Assembly (NCBI GenBank): GCA_020073605.1
Contig: JAIQEW010000001.1
Location: forward strand, 310,001 to 374,000
Direction: 5' to 3'
DNA length: 64,000 nt
Source of the DNA: Terriglobia bacterium
GTDB taxonomy: Bacteria > Acidobacteriota > Terriglobia > Acidiferrales > UBA7541
Shown here: positions 26,054 to 34,530 of the stretch, one piece after another
Layout of the letters: each line of letters begins with the position of its first letter
How positions within the stretch are numbered: the first letter of the stretch is position 1
The notes under the pieces: generated by a model
The model's database searches: none
What the model saw: the letters and a program-made list of their open reading frames with translations, nothing else
What the model was told of the DNA's origin: nothing
Program-made: the position numbers and the translations under genes

Positions 26054-26550
26054 TGCGACGTTTCCGTGGGGCGCGAAGCCTCTTTTTTCAGGACGCTCAG
26101 TTTGCCCGATGGCTCGAGCACGGCCGCGCGCACTTCCTCGAGATCGAATATACCCTGCGAGCGCAGGTTCGAAAGCAGCTCCTCCCTGCTGATATTCGTC
26201 CGGCGCAGGTTTGGCAGGACCATTTCACCGCTGTGAACGAGCAGGGTGGGCACTCCTTCGACCGCTTTCTCGAACCAGCGGCTGCTGAAGGCCGCGCGGC
26301 CCACCGCCCAGTTGATCGCCAGGATCGTGGCCGCGCCGATCAAGCCGCCCGTGACGGAATTGTCCGGTCCGATCATGGCGTTTTGCAGGACGTTGCTCAG
26401 GATCAGGAGCACGACGAGGTCGAACACAGTCATCTGCGCGACCTCACGCTTGCCCAGGAGGCGGAACATGATGAGCAGGAAGGAATAGACGATGAGCGAG
26501 CGCAGAATCTTCTCGCCCACGGGTATTTCCGGCAGCCACCAGTGCATCAT
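26050..26550 (-). CDS. DUF421 (YetF-type) inner-membrane protein
   Basis: 166 residues: three membrane spans (IVYSFLLIMFRLLG, TVFDLVVLLILSNVLQNAMIG and GLIGAATILAINWAVG) followed by the YetF-like cytoplasmic domain with GVPTLLVHSGEMVLPNLRRTNIS and LLSNLRSQGIFDLEEVRAAVLE. The LLGKREVAQMT segment is diagnostic for the family. Its role is poorly known; some homologues are linked to spore or envelope stress. ATG 26550, or the adjacent ATG at 26547, starts the gene. Confidence 0.85.
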   Translation of the reverse strand: MMHWWLPEIPVGEKILRSLIVYSFLLIMFRLLGKREVAQMTVFDLVVLLILSNVLQNAMIGPDNSVTGGLIGAATILAINWAVGRAAFSSRWFEKAVEGVPTLLVHSGEMVLPNLRRTNISREELLSNLRSQGIFDLEEVRAAVLEPSGKLSVLKKEASRPTETSH

Positions 26551-26867
26551 CGCTCCTTGGGATGCGTGGATCCCGGAAGGCTCGCAGGCTGCCTGCCCGG
26601 AGCCTTCGCACCGCTGGAATCACGCCGCGTTCGGGGTTCGCGCCTTTTCCGTCCGGCGGGTTTCCTCTGTCTCGTCCAAGTAAACTGCCGCCGGCGGAAG
26701 CGGCCAGCCCTAAGCCCGCTACAGCCTACGACATCAGCCTCCGTCAGGCAATCCGCGACTCTCCCGGGATTCCTGAGAGTTCGCCCCGGGGCAAACGGGC
26801 GTATAATGGGGATTCAGATGACAGGGCAATTGCGAAAGCACCGGAACTCCCGCCTCAGCGTAATCGA
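26551..26867. other. Divergent region between DUF421 gene and hflX
   Basis: 317 bases. Apart from the -10-like hexamer at 26802 and the short upstream reading frame at 26818 described below, I see no gene, repeat or strong stem-loop here; the long frame that runs into hflX from 26562 lacks HflX-like sequence before 26868. Confidence 0.55.
26802..26807 (+). promoter_or_regulatory. TATAAT -10 hexamer upstream of hflX
   Basis: A perfect TATAAT ends 10 bases before an ATG at 26818, so transcription should begin almost at that codon. The -35 region is poor (TTCGCC-like). Confidence 0.5.
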
Positions 26868-26871
26868 ATGA
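26818..26871 (+). CDS. Possible leaderless 17-residue upstream peptide coupled to hflX
   Basis: The ATG at 26818 opens MTGQLRKHRNSRLSVIE and stops at TGA 26869-26871, overlapping the hflX ATG as ATGA. Since the perfect -10 lies only 10 bases upstream, this would be the first codon of the transcript. It has no recognised motif beyond being basic. It could be a regulatory upstream frame that delivers ribosomes to hflX, which has no good ribosome site of its own. It may be coincidence. Confidence 0.35.
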   Translation: MTGQLRKHRNSRLSVIE

Positions 26872-28169
26872 AAGCCGCGCAATCCGTGGATCGTCGCGAG
26901 CGAGTGCTGCTCGTAGGTGTGTCTCTGCGGCGCCCCTCGCGCGCCAAACCAGCCGATCCTTCGATCGTCAGCCGGGATTCACTGGACGAGCTTGAAGAGC
27001 TGGCGCAGAGCGCCGGTGCGAAGATCGAGGGCAGCCTGCTTCAGGTGCGCGATTCGTTCGATCCCGCGACGCTTGTGGGCCGCGGCAAACTCGACGAGAT
27101 ACGGGCCGAGGCGGAATCGCGGCGCGTGCCGCTGGTGATTGTCGATCACGACCTGACGCCGGTGCAGCTCCGCAACATGGAAAAGGGGACCGGGTGCCGC
27201 GTGATCGATCGCACCCAGCTGATCCTCGACATTTTCGCCACGCATGCGCGCACGCGAGAAGGGCAGCTTCAGGTCGAACTCGCCCAGCTGAATTACCTGC
27301 TCCCGCGATTGACCGGGCGGGGCGAGGATCTTTCACGGCTCGGAGGCGGCATCGGGACACGCGGACCCGGCGAGCAGAAACTCGAAACCGACAGGCGGCG
27401 GATTCGCGACCGAGTCCGGAAAATCAAGGATGCTATCGAAACGGTCCGCCGGCAGCGCACCACACGGCGGCGCGCACGCCAGGCTGTGCCGCTCGGCATG
27501 ATCGCATTCGTGGGTTATACGAACGCGGGGAAATCGACTCTCTTCAATGCGCTGACGCACGCCGGCGTGCTCACCTCTTCCAAGATGTTTGCGACGCTCG
27601 ATCCGACGATCCGCGCGATTCAATTGCCGTCACGGCGTCGCGTTCTTCTGTCCGATACGGTCGGATTCCTGCGCGATCTCCCCCCGGATTTGATCGCCGC
27701 TTTCCGCGCAACACTCGAAGAGGTGCAGGAAGCGGCGCTGATCCTTCATGTGACCGACATTTCGAATCCTCATCATGCCGAGCAGGACGCCGAAGTGCTC
27801 AAAGTGCTGCGTGAACTGGGCGTGGCGGACCGCCCCCGGCTGCATGTGCTCAACAAAATCGACCGTCTGAGCGAAGAAGAGATCGCATCGCTGCGCCGTT
27901 CGAATGGCCATGGCCGCGACAACGTGTGCACTTCGGCAACGACCGGCGAGGGACTCGCGGAACTGCTCGCACGGATCGATTCAGCGATGCCCGTCGATCC
28001 GCTCGTGCGGCTGCGGTTGCGCATGCCTGTGTCCGATGGGCGCCATCTTTCGCAGGTGCAGGCGCGGGGGCGCGTGCTCCACTCGGAAGTCGTCAATGGG
28101 CATTTCCTGCTGGAGGCCGAGTTGCCGGAGTCGGCCGCGCGCCGGCTTCGAGAATTCGTGATGGACTAA
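26868..28169 (+). CDS. hflX: GTPase HflX
   Basis: 433 residues from ATG 26868, where the HflX-type sequence (RRERVLLVGVSL) begins. The N-terminal domain has the glycine-rich LVGRGKLDEI and DHDLTPVQLRNMEK; a linker has LPRLTGRGEDLSRLGGGIGTRGPGEQKLE (two blocks joined here). The G domain follows: G1 GYTNAGKST, G3 DTVGFLRDLP and G4 NKIDRL. HflX binds the 50S subunit and rescues or splits stalled or heat-damaged ribosomes. It is the only HflX-type gene here, without hfq or hflKC nearby. The gene-free stretch of 440 bases follows. Confidence 0.93.
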   Translation: MKAAQSVDRRERVLLVGVSLRRPSRAKPADPSIVSRDSLDELEELAQSAGAKIEGSLLQVRDSFDPATLVGRGKLDEIRAEAESRRVPLVIVDHDLTPVQLRNMEKGTGCRVIDRTQLILDIFATHARTREGQLQVELAQLNYLLPRLTGRGEDLSRLGGGIGTRGPGEQKLETDRRRIRDRVRKIKDAIETVRRQRTTRRRARQAVPLGMIAFVGYTNAGKSTLFNALTHAGVLTSSKMFATLDPTIRAIQLPSRRRVLLSDTVGFLRDLPPDLIAAFRATLEEVQEAALILHVTDISNPHHAEQDAEVLKVLRELGVADRPRLHVLNKIDRLSEEEIASLRRSNGHGRDNVCTSATTGEGLAELLARIDSAMPVDPLVRLRLRMPVSDGRHLSQVQARGRVLHSEVVNGHFLLEAELPESAARRLREFVMD

Positions 28170-28609
28170 GTCCCAAATGGGTAGTGCCCAAGGCTCATCG
28201 GGGAACACAATCTATAAAGCCAATTGTGGAAATCCTTGTGGAAAAGGACGTGTCGGGAAGCGTCTTCGCCGGAATGAGCTTTGAAGTATGGGAGACTTCT
28301 TCGGGCGAAGGTCTCTGTGTAACTGCCTGTAAATAAGTGCCTTAGGAAAGATCACGGCGTCAATTGGGTGAATCTAGTTCCCAGATCAAGTCACTTTACC
28401 TCATCGCAGAATTTGCACAGGTTTGCAGCAGGTTTTGAGCTAAGAGTTACTAGCGTAATGATTTGTCCTTCTCGTCATGAGGCGCTTGTGTTGGCACTCG
28501 TGCATCGGAGTGCGGGCACCGTTGACTCACTGGACAGTGGGGGCTATAGTTCAGGTGACGTCTGTCCGGCCCATGGGCGGGCTTTGCCAAGTTCTTTTCT
28601 GAGAACGAA
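28170..28609. other. 440-base intergenic region, lower GC than surroundings
   Basis: No supportable gene on either strand, though both strands have open frames of 80 residues or less without ribosome sites or family motifs. Notable content: two tandem TTGTGGAAA(A) motifs at about 28225-28245, loosely like DnaA boxes read on the other strand, and the pgsA promoter at 28522-28550. The base composition is clearly poorer in G+C than the flanking genes, which may mark decayed or acquired DNA. Confidence 0.55.
28522..28550 (+). promoter_or_regulatory. Sigma-70-type promoter of pgsA
   Basis: TTGACT (28522-28527), a 17-base spacer and TATAGT (28545-28550): the best vegetative promoter in the window. 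Transcription would begin near 28557, giving a leader of about 53 bases before the pgsA ATG. Confidence 0.7.
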
Positions 28610-29230
28610 ATGAATCTGCCGAATAGCCTCACGGTTCTGCGAATTTTCTTCGTTCCTGTCCTTGTGGTCGTTCTACTCACCCGCCAGCCGAATTTTGGGC
28701 CTATTCATTTCGAAGTCTGGGGCGTGCTGATTTTGTTGGCGGCCGCCGCAACCGACGCGATGGACGGCTATATCGCGCGCAAGCGCCGCGAGATCACCAC
28801 GCTGGGAATCCTGCTGGATCCAATTGCGGACAAGTTGCTGATCTCGGCTGCCTTCATCCCTCTCGTCTGGATGCACCTTGTGCCCGCGTGGATGGTGGTG
28901 ATTATCATCGGGCGGGAATTCATCGTCGTGGGGCTGCGCGAGATCGCTTCCGTGGAAGGCCTGGTGATCCCCGCCTCCGCGCTGGGAAAGACGAAAATGA
29001 TTTTGCAGGTGCTGGCCGGCTGCGCCGTGATTCTGACTGCGAAACACCCGGCCCTGAAGACGCTTGGGACAATTTTGCTCTGGCTGGTGGTGCTGAGCGC
29101 GGTGCTCTCGGCGATTCACTATTTTCAGATGTTTTGGAGCCAGATCAATTCTCGCGTGCAGCAGCGGCGCGGCAGCAGCGTGGTAATGGTCGAGCCGAAA
29201 GAAAAACCGCAGGATGTCCCCACTCGGTAG
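28610..29230 (+). CDS. pgsA: CDP-diacylglycerol-glycerol-3-phosphate 3-phosphatidyltransferase
   Basis: 206 residues with several membrane spans. The CDP-alcohol phosphotransferase motif D-x2-D-G-x2-A-R-x8-G-x3-D-x3-D is complete: DAMDGYIARKR, then LGILLDPIADKL. MNLPNSLTVLRIFFVPVLVV is a standard PgsA start. It makes phosphatidylglycerol phosphate, the committed step to phosphatidylglycerol and cardiolipin. The next gene's ATG lies 17 bases before its stop. Confidence 0.92.
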   Translation: MNLPNSLTVLRIFFVPVLVVVLLTRQPNFGPIHFEVWGVLILLAAAATDAMDGYIARKRREITTLGILLDPIADKLLISAAFIPLVWMHLVPAWMVVIIIGREFIVVGLREIASVEGLVIPASALGKTKMILQVLAGCAVILTAKHPALKTLGTILLWLVVLSAVLSAIHYFQMFWSQINSRVQQRRGSSVVMVEPKEKPQDVPTR

Positions 29231-29795
29231 CCGTGAAAAGCAGTTACTCCTGGAAGTAGCGCGACGCGCACTGATTGCAGCCGCTGAGCGCGGCGAATCC
29301 CTCGACGTCCTGCCTGAGGGGCCAAATCTGGAGAAGCGCACGGGCGCCTTCGTTACCCTGCATCTTCGTGGCCGTCTCCGCGGCTGCGTTGGGCAAATCG
29401 ATTCGGGCGAGCCTTTGATTCGAGTCGTCGCGCACTCCGCCAAGGCCGCCGGACTGGAAGACCCGCGGTTCGATCCGGTTCGCCCGGACGAACTCGAGGA
29501 AATCGAGATTGAGCTTTCCGTGCTTTCGGCTCTGGAGGAAATCGCTCCTGATCGGATCGAAGCCGGCAAACATGGATTGATGGTGAGCAGGGGCTGGCAG
29601 CGCGGTGTGCTGCTGCCGCAGGTGGCAACGCAGTTCCGTTGGGAGGCCTATCGCTTCCTGGAAGAGACCTGCGTCAAGGCGGGATTCGCTCGCGACGCGT
29701 GGAAGGATCCGGGAATTCGTATCCACGGATTTACCACGGAAGTCTTCAGCGAGTCGGAATTTCGAACAGCCCAGCGGCTCGGGCCGCTGGGCTGA
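29214..29795 (+). CDS. AMMECR1-domain protein (AmmeMemoRadiSam system protein A)
   Basis: 193 residues of a single AMMECR1 domain: KRTGAFVTLHLRGRLRGCVGQI holds the family's LRGCVG box (shown across the join), then SAKAAGLEDPRFDPV, DELEEIEIELSVLS, and GLMVSRGWQRGVLLPQVA. Many bacterial genomes place it with Memo and radical SAM genes; here those partners are absent and it overlaps pgsA instead. The reaction is not established. The final codons double as one arm of a terminator hairpin. Confidence 0.85.
   Translation: MSPLGSREKQLLLEVARRALIAAAERGESLDVLPEGPNLEKRTGAFVTLHLRGRLRGCVGQIDSGEPLIRVVAHSAKAAGLEDPRFDPVRPDELEEIEIELSVLSALEEIAPDRIEAGKHGLMVSRGWQRGVLLPQVATQFRWEAYRFLEETCVKAGFARDAWKDPGIRIHGFTTEVFSESEFRTAQRLGPLG
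29768..29793. terminator. Stem-loop terminator inside the last codons of the AMMECR1 gene
   Basis: AGCCCAGCGGC (29768-29778) pairs perfectly with GCCGCTGGGCT (29783-29793) around a TCGG tetraloop. The right arm ends within the stop codon, and the convergent gene ends 13 bases away, so one element could serve both. There is no U-run. Confidence 0.55.
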
Positions 29796-29806
29796 GCGAA
29801 GCGCGG

Positions 29807-30685
29807 CTACTCGACTTCGATGTAATCGCCAGGGTAGATTTCGCGCAGGCTGAACGTGATGAGGACCGTCGAGGAGTTCGGTCCCGTGCGCAACACGACT
29901 CCTTCGCCCAGGTCCTCTCGCGGCACGTTGCTCCAATTGTACTTCATGGGGACGCGCCCGAAGCCTTCGGTGGGGCCCAGCATTCCTTCGACATCAAAGG
30001 CATTCCGGTGGGTTTGATACACGGCCTCGTGTTCCGTGCCCTGGTACCGGAAGATGCGGAAATAGTCGCCGATCTTCACTCCCTGATCGTTCCCCAGATT
30101 GACGTAGATGACATCGTTGTTGCCCACTTGCTGCTGGTATTTCTTCCCGGTGATCACCATGGCCATTTGCTTGCCGTTGGCCGCAGCGAACCGGTCGAAA
30201 TCGGTTCCGGATTTCAAAGGGGGCGCGGGGCGCGGGGTGAACGGCAGGACGATGTCGCCGCGCTGCACGTAGTCGCAGGAATGTTCGACCTGCGCGATGG
30301 AGACATCCGAACGGGCAACGACAACCTTCACGCGGCCTTCGTCTTCCCACATCGTTCCCATCTTGTGGAGAATGGAGTTCTGCCACTTCGTCCATTCGGT
30401 CTTGATCGAGTCCGTAACCGGGCGGACCACAGAGAACTCATCACCGACCTTCACACCCTGGCTAGAGCCCTTGTTGACGTACACGTAGTCGCCTTCGTGG
30501 AACGTGATCCGGTAGTAGGACTGTTCACCCGTGATCACGTAGGTGTCGCGCGGGATCGATTCGCTCGTGACCGTGCCCGAACAATAGATATCGGTCGGTC
30601 TGGGTACGGCTGCTTTATCCTGTGCTGCAGTTACGATTCCGGACAGGCCAAGAACTAGACCCGCAAGGACAATTTTCCCGCGCAT
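29807..30685 (-). CDS. Exported protein built from two similar halves
   Basis: 292 residues with a signal peptide (MRGKIVLAGLVLGLSGIVTA). Two segments about 125 residues apart are alike: YVNKGSSQGVKVGDEFSVVR at 69-88 and YVNLGNDQGVKIGDYFRIFR at 194-213, each followed by a segment ending in a GD box (QRGDIVLPF at 141-149; YPGDYIEVE at 284-292). So the protein is an internal duplication of a beta-rich unit, similar to the C-terminal FlgT-type or LysM-associated repeats of acidobacterial exported proteins. No catalytic motif is seen; a structural or envelope role is likely. Confidence 0.65.
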   Translation of the reverse strand: MRGKIVLAGLVLGLSGIVTAAQDKAAVPRPTDIYCSGTVTSESIPRDTYVITGEQSYYRITFHEGDYVYVNKGSSQGVKVGDEFSVVRPVTDSIKTEWTKWQNSILHKMGTMWEDEGRVKVVVARSDVSIAQVEHSCDYVQRGDIVLPFTPRPAPPLKSGTDFDRFAAANGKQMAMVITGKKYQQQVGNNDVIYVNLGNDQGVKIGDYFRIFRYQGTEHEAVYQTHRNAFDVEGMLGPTEGFGRVPMKYNWSNVPREDLGEGVVLRTGPNSSTVLITFSLREIYPGDYIEVE

Positions 30686-30889
30686 GACACTCGCTCCTTA
30701 TCGGAATGCTTGGCGTCTGGGTGCAGACGCCTGCCCATGAGCCGACCGTAACAAACGCCCACCGGGGCGTCAAGACAATGGTCCGCCGGGCTTTACACAT
30801 TGTGCACCGCGTGGTAGAAGCAAGAAATCCCTCGAATGCAGCAGATCAGGGTGTGGTGGCGCGAATCCGGAAGAGATTGGAAACACAAG

Positions 30890-32419
30890 ATGTTAGGGCA
30901 CGACAAAATCTGCGCCGTGGTAGCGGCGCCCGATGCTGGAGCCATGCGGAGACAGCTTCGGAAGGCCTTGCGTCAGACCCGCACCGTGGAACTTCGGCTT
31001 GACTGGCTGTCGGACGACCGCGAGATAGCCCGTTTTCTCCGGCAATTGGCGGCAGGTCGACCCCGAGCGACGCTGATTGCCACCTGCCGGCGCCGCGAGG
31101 CTGGTGGGCGATACCACGGCACGATTGCCAAGCAGCTAGTCCATCTGGCCGAGGCCATCCGCTCGGGCTGCGCATGGTATGACCTCGAAATCGAGACCGC
31201 CCGGCGCTGCCCGCCGGAGTTGCTGGACACACTCCTGGGCGACGGGCGCCAACTGAGGTCGGCGCACTTTTTTCGGAGAATGCCGGCGGATTTGCGGCGA
31301 GTCGCCACGGAGCTCCGGCGAGGGCGGCCCGATGCCATCAAGATCGCGGCGCAGTGCGACTCTTTCGCAGACAGCCGGAAAATGCTGCGCTTCGCGCGGA
31401 CGCAGCGGAACGTCGTCGCCGTGCCGATGGGCGATGTGGCTTTGCCGGCGCGGCTGCTGGCGCTGCGCGAGAAGCACGGCTTCGCATACGCGCCGGTGGA
31501 AACCGCGACGGCGCCGGGACAGATTTCGCTCGAAGACACAAAACACGTCTATTGCGCTGACTCGCTCGATCGACGTACGCGAGTTTATGGCGTGATCGGC
31601 GATCCCGTAGGGCATTCTCTTTCGCCGGTGATGCAGAACGCGGGATTCGAGGCCCGGCGGATGCATGCAGTCTATTTGCCGTTTCTCGTGCGCGATTTGA
31701 AAGACTTTCTCGATTCGGTCGGGCCGCTCGGCATCCGAGGCTTCAGCGTGACGTTGCCGCACAAGGAGCGCATCGTGAGCCGCCTCGATGGCTGCGACCC
31801 GCTGGCGGCCCGCATCGGCGCCGTCAATACGGTCGTGGTGCGCGGCGGCGGAAGACTGTACGGGTACAACACGGACTATGTCGGCGTGTTGCGCACCCTG
31901 GAGCGGCGCATGCCGCTCCGAGGCAGTCGCGTGCTGATCGTCGGAGCGGGTGGCGCAGCCCGCGCCGTCGCATTCGCGCTCGCACAGGCCGGAGCCTCCG
32001 TTTGCGTCTGCGCCCGGCGGCCCGAGAGGGCGAAGTCATTGGCGCGGGCCGTGGGCGGCGCAGCCGTCGCGCGGGCCCGCCTGCGCCGGGAATTCTTCGA
32101 CGCGATCGTGAATGCGACGCCCGTGGGGATGCATCCGCAGGTGGGACGCTCGCCGCTCGACGCGCGCGAATTGAATTGCCGGCTCGTATTTGACACCATT
32201 TATCGTCCCCGCCAGACCAGGCTGCTGCAACTCGCGGCGCGGCGGGGGATCGAAACCGTCTCCGGAGTCGAAATGTTCGTCGCACAAGGCGCGGCGCAGT
32301 GGGAAATCTGGACGGGCGAGCGCGCGCCCGCGGAAGCCATGCGGAGAGCCGTCGTCCAGGCCCTGACGCACGAGGAAAAAGCAGCTAGTACGCGAAGAAG
32401 GATTCGGACCAAGCGATGA
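30890..32419 (+). CDS. aroDE: Bifunctional 3-dehydroquinate dehydratase / shikimate dehydrogenase
   Basis: About 509 residues from the ATG at 30890; an ATG at 30836 is in frame but adds 18 residues unlike AroD. The first half is a type I dehydroquinase: Glu34 in VELRLDWL, His126 in SAHFF and the Schiff-base Lys151 in AIKIAAQ. The second half is shikimate dehydrogenase: GVIGDPVGHSLSPVMQNAGF, VTLPHKE (catalytic Lys), GAVNTVV, GYNTDYVG and the NADP loop GAGGAARAVAFAL. The fusion carries out two consecutive steps, dehydroquinate to shikimate. Its stop overlaps the trpE start, feeding the chorismate pathway. Confidence 0.92.
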   Translation: MLGHDKICAVVAAPDAGAMRRQLRKALRQTRTVELRLDWLSDDREIARFLRQLAAGRPRATLIATCRRREAGGRYHGTIAKQLVHLAEAIRSGCAWYDLEIETARRCPPELLDTLLGDGRQLRSAHFFRRMPADLRRVATELRRGRPDAIKIAAQCDSFADSRKMLRFARTQRNVVAVPMGDVALPARLLALREKHGFAYAPVETATAPGQISLEDTKHVYCADSLDRRTRVYGVIGDPVGHSLSPVMQNAGFEARRMHAVYLPFLVRDLKDFLDSVGPLGIRGFSVTLPHKERIVSRLDGCDPLAARIGAVNTVVVRGGGRLYGYNTDYVGVLRTLERRMPLRGSRVLIVGAGGAARAVAFALAQAGASVCVCARRPERAKSLARAVGGAAVARARLRREFFDAIVNATPVGMHPQVGRSPLDARELNCRLVFDTIYRPRQTRLLQLAARRGIETVSGVEMFVAQGAAQWEIWTGERAPAEAMRRAVVQALTHEEKAASTRRRIRTKR

Positions 32420-33897
32420 TTCAACCTGACTTCAAAACGTTTTCCAGTCTGGCGCAGCAGGGAAACCTCGTGCCGGTGTACGAGACGTACACGGCCGACT
32501 TGCTCACGCCCGTAGGGGCGTATCTCCGCATCGCGCGCGACGCGAAATACTCGTTCCTGCTCGAGAGCGTCGAGGGCGGTGAGAACATCGCGCGGTACAC
32601 GTTTGCCGGAGCGAATCCCGTGGAGGTCTTCCGCGCGCGCGGCCGGAAATGCACGGTGGAAACCGGCAAGAAGGAAGCCCATTTCGAAGCCGACCCCGTG
32701 GAACATCTGCGGCAGCTCACTGGCAAATACCGGCCTGTGCGCGTGCCCGGGCTTCCTCCTTTGATCGCCGGGGCGATCGGTTATTTCGCTTACGACATGG
32801 TGCGTCTCATCGAACGCATTCCGGACACCGGGAAAGATGATGTGGGCGTCGACGACTGCGTGATGATGTTCTATCTGGGCCTGCTCGCGTTCGATCACGT
32901 GCAGCACCGGGTTTGGATCGTGCGCAACGTATTCACCGAGGGGCCGGGAAGCCTGCGGAAGAAATACGACGCCGCGGTCCGCGAAATCCGGCGCACCAGG
33001 CAGATGCTTGAGCGGCCTCTGCCGGCCGAACGCAAGGCACAGCGGGCCGGGCCGTTGCGCGTCCGCTCCAACATGACGAAGGCTCAATTCACGGGCGCCG
33101 TGGAGAAAGCCAAGGAATACATCCTCGCGGGCGACGCCTTCCAGATCGTAGTGAGCCAGAGGTTCGAGGCGCGGACGAACGCGAGTCCCTTCGCCATCTA
33201 TCGGGCGCTGCGCGTCGTGAATCCTTCCCCGTACCTCTATTATCTGAAGCTCGGGGATCTGTCGGTCGTCGGCAGCTCGCCGGAGATGCTCGTGAAGGTG
33301 CAGGGACGCAACGCCTCCTACCGCCCGCTCGCAGGCACGCGGCCGCGCGGGCGCAACGAAAAGGAAGATGAACAGCTCGAAGCGGAGCTTCTCGCCGATC
33401 CGAAAGAGCGCGCTGAGCACGTGATGCTCGTGGACCTCGGGCGGAACGACCTGGGCCGGGTTTGCGAGTATGGCTCCGTGAAACCGGAGCGGCTCATGTT
33501 CGTCGAGCGCTATTCGCACGTGATGCATCTGGCGTCGAGTTTGAGCGGGCGTCTGCGGGACGATGTGGATTGCTTCGACGCGCTCATGGCGTGCTTTCCG
33601 GCGGGAACACTTTCGGGCGCGCCCAAGGTGCGCGCGATGCAGATCATCGACGAGCTCGAACCCACGCGGCGCGGAGTCTACGCGGGCGCGATCCTCTACC
33701 TCGATTTCTCCGGCAATCTCGATTCCTGCATCGGCCTGCGAACGCTCGTAGCAAAGGGCGGTCGCGCGTACGTGCAGGCGGGCGCGGGAATCGTGGCGGA
33801 TTCGGTTCCCGAACTCGAGTATGAGGAATCGGTGAACAAAGCGCGGGCCGTGCTGAAGGCGCTCGAGATCGCGCACCGCGGGGCCGGCGAGGAATAG
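32416..33897 (+). CDS. trpE: Anthranilate synthase component I
   Basis: 493 residues; ATG overlaps the aroDE stop. The chorismate-binding C-terminal domain has GDAFQIVVSQRFEA, the RPLAGTRPRGRNEKEDE box, HVMLVDLGRNDLGRV, PAGTLSGAPKVRAMQIIDELE and GAGIVADSVPELEYEESVNKA (blocks quoted separately). The N-terminal half carries LLESVEGGENIARYTFAG (LLES and the allosteric tryptophan pocket). It converts chorismate and ammonia to anthranilate with TrpG. It could in principle be a PabB, but the LLES motif and the trpG neighbour favour TrpE. Confidence 0.92.
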   Translation: MIQPDFKTFSSLAQQGNLVPVYETYTADLLTPVGAYLRIARDAKYSFLLESVEGGENIARYTFAGANPVEVFRARGRKCTVETGKKEAHFEADPVEHLRQLTGKYRPVRVPGLPPLIAGAIGYFAYDMVRLIERIPDTGKDDVGVDDCVMMFYLGLLAFDHVQHRVWIVRNVFTEGPGSLRKKYDAAVREIRRTRQMLERPLPAERKAQRAGPLRVRSNMTKAQFTGAVEKAKEYILAGDAFQIVVSQRFEARTNASPFAIYRALRVVNPSPYLYYLKLGDLSVVGSSPEMLVKVQGRNASYRPLAGTRPRGRNEKEDEQLEAELLADPKERAEHVMLVDLGRNDLGRVCEYGSVKPERLMFVERYSHVMHLASSLSGRLRDDVDCFDALMACFPAGTLSGAPKVRAMQIIDELEPTRRGVYAGAILYLDFSGNLDSCIGLRTLVAKGGRAYVQAGAGIVADSVPELEYEESVNKARAVLKALEIAHRGAGEE

Positions 33898-33950
33898 GCG
33901 CAAGTTGTTGGTCGGCGTCTAGAGGCGGGTTTGAAAACCGTCCCAACTGA

Positions 33951-33956
33951 TACAAT
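33951..33956 (+). promoter_or_regulatory. -10-like hexamer for trpG
   Basis: TACAAT ends 10 bases before the trpG ATG in the 69-base gap after trpE. No -35 at a proper distance and no ribosome site are seen. It may allow trpG to be expressed apart from trpE. Confidence 0.35.
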
Positions 33957-33966
33957 TGAACTGTCC

Positions 33967-34530
33967 ATGCTTCTGCTTCTCGATAACTACGACTCGTTTA
34001 CCTACAACCTGGCGCAGTACCTCGGCCAGATGGGGCAGGAACTCGAGGTGCGCCGCAACGACCAGATCACGCTTGAGGAAATCGAGGAGCGGCGGCCGGA
34101 GCGCATCGTGATTTCGCCGGGGCCGTGCACGCCGGCGGAAGCGGGCATCAGCGTGCCGCTCATCAAGCGCTTTGCGGGAAAGATTCCCATCCTAGGCGTG
34201 TGCCTGGGGCATCAGGCAATCGGCGCGGCGTTTGGAGGGCGCGTGATCCGCGCGCCGCAGGTGATGCACGGCAAGACGAGCGCGATTCATCACGATGGCA
34301 AGACCATCTTCCGCGGCCTGCCGCAGGATTTTCAGGCTACGCGCTACCACTCGCTCATCGTCGAGCGGAAATCCCTGCCGGAAGTGCTCGAAATTTCAGC
34401 CGAAACCGCCGATGGCACGATCATGGGTTTGCGTCACAAGAAGTTCAAAGTCGAAGGCGTGCAGTTCCACCCCGAATCGGTCCTCACCGACGCCGGATTC
34501 AAGCTCCTCGAAAACTTTCTGAGTATCTAG
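33967..34530 (+). CDS. trpG: Anthranilate synthase component II (glutamine amidotransferase)
   Basis: 187 residues from ATG 33967; the frame's earlier start at 33931 lies upstream of the amidotransferase sequence. Class I GATase triad: Cys in [15 protein letters not shown], and His and Glu in [11 protein letters not shown]; the start [20 protein letters not shown] is typical of TrpG/PabA. It supplies ammonia from glutamine to TrpE and may also serve PabB. Its stop codon directly abuts the stop of trpD on the other strand. Confidence 0.93.
   Translation: MLLLLDNYDSFTYNLAQYLGQMGQELEVRRNDQITLEEIEERRPERIVISPGPCTPAEAGISVPLIKRFAGKIPILGVCLGHQAIGAAFGGRVIRAPQVMHGKTSAIHHDGKTIFRGLPQDFQATRYHSLIVERKSLPEVLEISAETADGTIMGLRHKKFKVEGVQFHPESVLTDAGFKLLENFLSI

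Noticed and set aside
28225..28245. Tandem TTGTGGAAA motifs as a replication origin
   Set aside because: Only two loose DnaA-box-like sites, no dnaA, dnaN or AT-rich unwinding region nearby.
32200..33903. A 567-codon antisense frame over trpE
   Set aside because: Shadow of trpE codon bias; no ribosome site or domain.
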